A DNA stretch of 64,000 nt. It comes from Agapanthus africanus. Taxonomy: Eukaryota > Streptophyta > Magnoliopsida > Asparagales > Amaryllidaceae. Under the pieces are notes generated by a model, which was not told the DNA's origin, searched no databases, and saw only the letters and a program-made list of their open reading frames with translations. A program made the translations under genes and the position numbers. How positions within the stretch are numbered: position 1 is the stretch's first letter; each line of letters begins with the position of its first letter. The stretch spans positions 65,531,396 through 65,595,395 of the forward strand of contig JASDDO010000016.1 in NCBI GenBank assembly GCA_030015575.1, in the 5' to 3' direction. Of the stretch, positions 57,936 through 64,000 are shown piece after piece.

Positions 57936-60619
57936 ATTACATATGACCATTCATTGCTATTAAATGCTTATGTTAGATTCACGTTGTACGTGCATACTCA
58001 CGATTACCTGCATATGTTATTTATTATTCACGAGTTGGAAACTCACCCCCGTTGTACCACAGTGTTTTGCAGGTGTTCTTCAGGATAGTCAGAGGCAGAG
58101 CTATTTCCGTCCATCGTATCATCTTTTGCTGCGGATACCGCTTAGCCTGACAGGGTGCAGTTTTGCTTAGGTAGGTTTTGCGGTTATCCGATGTTGCCTG
58201 TTGTATATTCGTTGTATCCTGTACTCTCTATCTATCATTATCTTGTATGACATAGAGACTTGATGTGAGGACGATATTGTATATTATTTTGTGACTTGGA
58301 GGTTTTTATGCAGTTTTATTTATATCGTCTCTTTCTTCGCTACGGCGTCGTATATTTGTTGTGGTAGTTGTTTTCCGCCTTTTAGCGTGGATTTGCTCCC
58401 GTTGGGGATGCTTTACTTTATATTTATGTTGTACCTATTTTTGGGGGCTTGTTTTACAAAGGAGGTGCTGTCAAAATTTTTAAGGAAATAAGTTGGACTT
58501 TTAAAGAATTTGGGTTGAGATTTCAAAGATTTTGAAAATGCTATTTTTTTTATTACTTTTGATGGTTTAGATTTCTGGGTTTTGGCTTTCTTTTACTGCG
58601 TTACGCCTGTAGACGTTGCGCAGTATTAGGGCCGTCACGTGCCAATTTCGGGTCGTGACAGGATATTTCAAAGGACACATCTTTTCTTAAAAACATCGTA
58701 GCCCTTATTTTCAAAACACCACGATTCGTGTTATTTCAAATGGCACCACTGTATGACTTATATTATATTAAATGCAGATTAGTTATCATTGTGTTTATCA
58801 TTCAGCTCCGGCACATTATTGCTGTTCGCTTCGCATCGCATGCTTATATTGTGATTTCATATACCATTATTGATATCATGCTATCAGGACACCAGCACCA
58901 TTACCGATGATGCGTATGTTCTACGTACACTTACTTGCCGGCTCACACACATCATCATCGGTAATTGCCATGTCACGTACACTTTAGAGAATACTATTTT
59001 ATTATTATAGCTTGTTAGCTGATAGTTTCGACATGATATTAGTGTACTTGCCTTATATGCCAGTTTAGACATTGCAGTTATTACTTACTACTTCATGCAT
59101 ATTATTATTCACTGTTATGCAGTATTATAGAGTTTTATGCCTATATTCACTGTTTACGTGCTATTGATGATTGGACTTCGGATTTTCATGAGATTTCCTG
59201 GATTTGGGAGAAAACCGCAAGAATATATAAAACTTCTATTTCTCTCTTTTTAAAATGAAAAGTGCAGTTTTCTCATGATATATGAGTCGTCCACCATGAT
59301 GTTTTCTCGGTTATGAGATGGATTTCGAGATCCGATTCGAGTTAGATGAACCGTCTGCGGGTACATGGTGGACCCGATAAGGTACCCCGGGGCAAGAAGA
59401 TCGAGTAGTAGACGATGAGCCCGGCAGTGGCAGACTGCCTACCGGTGATTTTACCTTACGCGTCGGATATCCGGAGGATACCGTTCGTGGTCGTGTGATT
59501 GATGTTAGGGGCCGATCCGGACTGACGACGCCCTAGATAGTGAGATTTTAGACACTGAGATTTTGAGATATTGAGGTATTGATATTTGATGATACAGGCC
59601 AGTCCGGATAGCCGGAGCCTGAGATATTGAGATATTGGGATTTATGTTTTGTGTCGATGCTAGACACTGTTTATGTTGATTTCATTGATGATACCTCGTT
59701 TTAAATATACTGAAATCTCACTAAGTTATGAAAGCAGTTTCTTCATTTACTTGTATTCTGTTTTCTTGCATTCATACCTCATTCATATGATATGTTGCTA
59801 CCTCAGGCATTGACACGAGCACATAGGATTACACTTATGTATAGATGTTTACCCTTGCCACTTTTTCATGCTTCAGACCCTATTCATTTGAGGATTACAT
59901 ATTGATCATACAACCTAGGATTGCGTCATACATGCGATTTCTACTCGTAGATGTTTTCTACTCACGAGTTGGCAACTCACCCCTATGGTGCCACAGTTCC
60001 TTGCAGGTTTTGCCGTACAGGTTTCGTTGCGGCTTTGCTGGCACACTGTTCCTTCCCGGTGATTGCTTTGGCAGGTGGGTTCTTTTGTATCAGGACTACC
60101 ATTGTATATGTTATTTCAGTTGTATCTAGAAACTCCATCAAAAAGACTGTATATTTGAGAGAGATAGAAGACCAGATTTGTTATTCTTTCGACCTTAGAG
60201 TCGCGCTTTGTATTATTTTGGGTTTTCTTGTTGATTTTGGGTTTTCTTTTGAGTTTTGATCCTCGCCCTTAGCGTTGTATATTATATTGCTTGCGTGGTT
60301 GTGACCGTCAATTGACGAAGAGCTAGCTCCTGGTTGGGGATGCCTTTTTACTGATTTCGTATACTATTCATGTTGTATCCCGTTTGGGGCCAGTATTTAC
60401 AAAGGAGACTCTGCCGAAATTTTTAGAAAATACTTAAGATTTTAACAATACATATTTCGGCCTATGTTTTTAAAACTACTTGCTTTAAATTAGTTTTTCC
60501 TTCACTTTATTGCTTCTTTGGTATTGATTTCTGGGTTTTGGCTTACTTAGATTACGTGCGCCTCGAGACGTTTCGTAATTTAAGTGCCGGTCATGTTCCG
60601 TACTTTGCGGGTCGTGGCA

Positions 60620-61376
60620 GCAGATATCCTCTGATTTAACTCGAACTTGATGATATCCGGATCGCAAATCTAGCTTCGAGAATACCCTCACGCCACTGAG
60701 TTGCTCGAATAATTCGACAATGCGAGGGACCGAGTACTTGTTCTTAATAGTCACCCAGTTTAATTCTCGATAATCGATGCACATCCTCCTTGTGCCATCA
60801 TTCTTCTTGACTAGAAGAACTGGAGCTCCCCAAGATGAATTTCTAATGCGAATCCAACCTTTCTCTAGCAATTCGGCAACCTGCTTCTTTACTTCTTCCA
60901 ACTCCACTGGTGCCATCGGATAATACGCCTTTGAGATTGGCGCTGCACCAGAAACAAGATCGATCGTGAACACCACATCTCGTTTTAGGGGTAAACCCGA
61001 GTTGTCCTCGAACACGTCCAAGAACTCTCGAACTACAGCTGGCGCATCCTCCTTATCAACTTCCATCGACGAAAAAACATTATTTGTCGGCCTAGCACTA
61101 AACTTGAATGGCCCGACAGAACTGCTACCTCCAGCAAAAACAAACTCCGGATGTCCGCGAATCTGGAAAATCACTTTCTTTGCCCTACAATCAATATGAG
61201 CGTGGAAAGTGCTGAGAAAGTCCATTCCCAAGACAACATCATAACTGCCGGTATCGATCACCAAGAAATCTGCAAATAACTCTCGTCCGCAGATAACAAC
61301 CGAACAATCTTTGCATTCACTACAAGATATAATCTTCTCATTCCCAGTGTGTATGTCCCAACAATAAGACAGGGCC
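60620..61376 (-). pseudogene. Tekay-like gypsy element 2 pol, upstream half (protease end and RT start)
   Basis: In minus-strand order from 61376: the protease tail ([36 protein letters not shown]); the linker; then RT blocks [45 protein letters not shown] and [15 protein letters not shown], the last with the first catalytic Asp. The sequence stops at 60620 where the LARD-like element inserted; the other half begins at 44471. The open frame up to 61264 continues upstream without a stop until near the insertion at 61377, which removed the protease active site. In life it would form the front of the gag-pol polyprotein. Confidence 0.9.
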
Positions 61377-63521
61377 TGTTAGTGTATATGCCCTAGAGGC
61401 CATTACTGTATCATACTAGTTTGTATATTACTTAATGGAAGCTTGGGATATTCACCTTGTATATACAATCTTGCTCAAAATAGTAGTATGCTACTTGGTT
61501 TGTTTCTACTTCAACGTGTACATGTGTTTATTTTAGTATATCACCTATGCACATTAGTGGAGCCCTTAGGATCTTTGCTTGATTACCAGCGTTGTGATGG
61601 CTTTCACACTAGTGGGGGCTGGGTAATCTATAAGCACATCTTTATGCAGGTCCCTAGTCGCAGGACTATCGAGACAAGGCATCGATACTCCGGAGTAGAC
61701 TAGCGCATGCGCTTCTCATCCCAGAGTGGGAGATAGTCTGTCCTACAGCCATCAGTACGTCGTACTGGAGATAGTATGCTGGTGCTCGTTGGGTTACGAG
61801 TACACTGGACAGGACTCGTCAGGAACTGACCGGTTGGTATTACACCTATCGTTAGTTATCAGTTCCCAGGTGACATGAGTACAGCTTAGTCCACTGACTT
61901 GACACTGTCACTTCGCCTCGAGTGTGTTCCCACTGTACTTTGATTACTACCCTACCACGGCTCAAAGGAGTCATGCAAACAGGTAGTAGTTGGGTGCAGT
62001 CTCGAAGCACTTGGAGGCAGTGACGGTTAGACAGGATTCGTCTCTCCCGGTATTGGGGGTTGACATCGCGCTGTGTCTAGGAGAGCCATTACACGAGTAG
62101 TCCCTGGCCAGGGCAAGCGAGATATACTGGTAGGCTTCCAGTGTTATCTTAGGGAGTTTTGGGCTTCACTCCGACACGACTTGTACCGCTATTAGGGGAC
62201 TGACATTTACCGCTCCCTAGGCCCGCCATGCGATGTAACAGACGAACAGACCGGACTGTACGGAGACTGTCACATTCAGGCTCAGTAGAAGTTCAGATGG
62301 GTTTCACCTCGTCAGTCTTCTTGTCGGCATCTACCTGGGGACCGTTACGCCCAGCTAGTGCCGCTTGCGGTCTGTGGTTAAACCCACTGCCAGCGTAGTG
62401 TCGAGTCTTTAGAGTCCCATACAGAAAGCTATTCGCCTTTAGGCAAAAGAGTAGAGGTCGCATGGTTTTGCGACAGGTCGCATGGTTTTGCGACAGGGTT
62501 CGGTCACATCCGTGCACTTGTGCACGTACAGTGTCCGGACAGTTAACACTAGCGGGCTTTGGTTTAAGCCAGATCCTAGTGTACGTTTTGGGATTGGTTT
62601 TATCCAGTATGTATTCGTGTTCCTCGAAACGCGGATGCGGGTGTGTATGCACAGTTGACGGAGAAACAGAGGCAGAGGATTCTCATTAGGGTTGTTGACT
62701 GTTGACTGTTGACTATTGACTTTTTGCTCAACCCTAATGAGAATATGATATATGATTAACAATAATATTAATTAAGTATTATGGTGACATGGTTGTTGAG
62801 GGGTTGAATTTGTTGACTTGTTGACTTTATTGACCGGTTGACTAGGTTTGACTAGTTGACCATCATGATGACAATGGCTATCATTTCATGGCAAAGACTT
62901 TTTGCTTGCTTGTTCTCTTATGAAAAATGAGTGCATGAAATGATATGGCTATTGTAGCTTAAACCATCACATAATACTTGATTGCTATGTTTTGTTATGA
63001 TGGCTTTGGATTATGAGAGCCAAGAGAGAAAAGTCTTGCTCATTCTTTCATTTCCTTTCTCTCTCTTGTGTTCTTGAGCTCTCATCTTCTTCCTCTTGCT
63101 CTCCCTCTCTTTAGTCTATGGTTCACTTGTCTAATGTGTTGAGAACCAAGAACCATAGAGAAAAATCCCAACACGCTCTCCTCTACTCAATCTAGTTCAC
63201 AAGGCTTAGCAAACCGAGTGAACTAGTTTCTTCAAAGTTCGAAGAAGAAGCCAAAGGTAGAAGCTTTCAGGTGGATCGATCTTCGGCGCAAGGAGACGAC
63301 GGGGTGAAGCCGATCCGGACAACCATCGATGTTTGAAGACGAAGGAGTTCAAGAAAGAAAGGTATAACCCCCTAACCGAGTAGTTAACAACTCCTACTTA
63401 GGTTGTTAGTTAGATATTTAACAAAGATCCGGTTTTGAGTCCATGTTACCGCCTCTAGAAAATTATTTTTCATCAAATTCCGCATGCCTGAAAGTACCGG
63501 GAGAGGTAGCATTGACTTACA
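61377..63521 (+). repeat. 5' LTR of Angela-like element B4
   Basis: Starts TGTTAGTGTATATGCCC and ends TTGACTTACA. It is close to the solo LTR at 10473-12562. It carries a perfect 20-bp tandem duplication (62457-62476, 62477-62496) and a TTGAC cluster (62690-62862). Confidence 0.93.
62690..62862 (+). promoter_or_regulatory. TTGAC (W-box-like) cluster in element B4 LTR
   Basis: Four TTGAC cores in gttgactgttgactgttgac and the next bases, then six more in 62807-62862 (ttgttgacttgttgacttta and following). The position matches the cluster at 11877-11932 in the solo LTR. Confidence 0.5.
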
Positions 63522-63522
63522 G

Positions 63523-63534
63523 TGGTATCAGAGC
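63523..63534 (+). other. Primer binding site (tRNA-iMet) of element B4
   Basis: tggtatcagagc, one base after the LTR end. Confidence 0.92.
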
Positions 63535-63724
63535 CTAGTTAAACTCTATCTAACATGTTAGCAAAGTAACTAGAAGATCGATCAAAGAAAAAGTCACGAA
63601 ACGAAACCGATATGTCAAGTTTCTGCCGATTTTTTCTGTTCAAAAATTGATAAATTTCATCTTAAAAATCGGCTCAGGCTTTTTATTAAATAACCACAAA
63701 ATTTGGTCCTACGAACCGATCAAA

Positions 63725-63757
63725 GTGCCGCGGTTCCGCGGCCGAGTTGACTCGGCC
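63725..63757. repeat. GC-rich inverted repeats in B4 leader
   Basis: gtgccgcggttccgcggcc overlaps GGCCGAGT (63740-63747), which pairs with ACTCGGCC (63750-63757). It lies about 200 bp after the primer site. Confidence 0.85.
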
Positions 63758-63928
63758 AAGGTCCAAATTTTGTGCAGTGTATTTCTGGGGTTGTTTTGGG
63801 ATTTTTGGAATATGTCTTTTCAGCCCAGATTTTCCAAAACGAAAATTTTTTGTTTGGGGCCTAAAAATCCGTATTTTTGATCGAACTTCTAAAGACTTAA
63901 GCTGACGGGTTTTTATCTGTGATGTGAT

Positions 63929-63984
63929 ATTTGTATTGAACGTCTGCTAATCGCTATATGTCGATTAGTGGGGGTTATACAAAT
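63929..63984 (+). ncRNA. Predicted conserved stem-loop in Angela-like leader (copy B4)
   Basis: Outer stem ATTTGTAT (63929-63936) with ATACAAAT (63977-63984); inner stem CTAATCG (63947-63953) with CGATTAG (63962-63968); loop CTATATGT. The outer stem differs from B2 by paired changes. Confidence 0.65.
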
Positions 63985-64000
63985 CTGTGATCTGTAATGT

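Larger units (their letters stand above)
54803..58660 (+). mobile_element. Solo LTR of a Tekay-like gypsy element, nested in LARD 3' LTR
   Basis: 3858 bp from TGTAACATTTTAG to CGGGTCGTGACA. Flanks are AGATA (54798-54802) and GGATA (58661-58665), a 5-bp target duplication with one change, and the uninterrupted site is visible in the 5' LTR at 47137-47141. It has no primer site or coding sequence. It is distantly related to the LARD LTR: shared blocks include the catggtggRcccgg region near 57100 and ttgcaggt near 58068. Confidence 0.92.
44472..60619 (+). mobile_element. LARD-like non-autonomous gypsy element (16.1 kb with nested solo LTR)
   Basis: Long LTRs (44472-49102, 4631 bp; 52032-60619, about 4.7 kb after removing the nested solo LTR) flank a 2.9-kb interior. 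Perfect GCAGA target duplications lie at 44467-44471 and 60620-60624. A tRNA-iMet primer site (49107-49118) and a polypurine tract (52015-52031) are present. The interior shows no gag or pol motif on either strand. The very long LTRs and non-coding interior fit the large retrotransposon derivative (LARD) class. LTR starts, LTR ends and polypurine tract are those of the Tekay-like element at 27747-31555, the likely source of proteins. Confidence 0.88.
52032..60619 (+). repeat. 3' LTR of the LARD-like element, interrupted by a solo LTR
   Basis: 52032-54802 matches 44472-47140 and 58661-60619 matches 47141-49102. The end reads GGGTCGTGGCA. Simple repeats have grown in this copy: (TA)n at 54119-54178 and (TG)n at 54594-54640. 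Confidence 0.92.
61377..64000 (+). mobile_element. Angela-like element B4, 5' LTR and leader; runs off right edge
   Basis: LTR 61377-63521, primer site at 63523-63534 and leader to the window end. It inserted into the protease region of gypsy element 2; the left flank is GGGCC. The body and 3' LTR are outside the window. Confidence 0.9.

Noticed and set aside
54803-58660. Second full gypsy element within the LARD
   Set aside because: There is no primer site, polypurine tract or pol, and the target site closes directly around one LTR; it is a solo LTR.

Overview
The window is plant genomic DNA made almost entirely of LTR retrotransposons inserted into one another. I found no host gene, tRNA or rRNA gene. 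The elements are Ty1/copia of an Angela/BARE1-like type, Ty3/gypsy chromoviruses of a Tekay/Del-like type, a Ty3-type element with a tRNA-Asp primer site (Athila/Tat-like), a Cassandra TRIM carrying 5S rRNA sequence, and one end of a CACTA DNA transposon. This mix points to an angiosperm with a large, repeat-rich genome; I cannot name the species.

Layout. 1-4089: decayed Tekay pol fragment joined to a 5'-truncated LTR. 4090-4873: CACTA terminus. 5340-5762 and 19563-19726 (minus strand): two halves of an old copia gag/protease region, split by a 13.8-kb Angela-like element (5763-19562, target duplication ATATG). That element has 2.3-kb LTRs, a decayed pol, and in its leader a complete Cassandra (9244-10124, AGCAC), a local duplication and a solo LTR (10473-12562). 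19727-20749: minus-strand Angela-like LTR fragment.

From 20750 to the right edge, each element sits inside the previous one. Angela-like B2 (20750) holds Angela-like A3 (24335), which holds a minus-strand Tekay element (27747), which holds a second minus-strand Tekay element (31556). The second Tekay carries three insertions: a 7.6-kb non-autonomous Athila/Tat-like element in its LTR (32627-40188, CATGG); a 16.1-kb LARD-like element in its reverse transcriptase (44472-60619, GCAGA), itself holding a 3.9-kb solo LTR (54803-58660); and a fourth Angela-like copy (61377 to the end) in its protease region.

Points of most interest. (1) All four Angela-like leaders in the window can form a two-tier stem-loop with loop CTATAYRT; both stems differ between subfamilies by compensating changes, which suggests a conserved functional RNA structure. 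(2) The non-autonomous Athila/Tat-like element has an intact 558-codon reading frame of unknown function and no pol. (3) The LARD-like element has no recognisable coding domain but shares LTR ends and polypurine tract with the neighbouring Tekay element, its likely helper. (4) Angela-like LTRs carry TGAGTCA inverted repeats or TTGAC clusters in the probable promoter region.

Most coding remnants are dead through stops, frameshifts and lost catalytic residues. The only long intact frame is the 558-codon one. All assignments come from reading by eye; lineage names rest on remembered motif patterns and were not searched.
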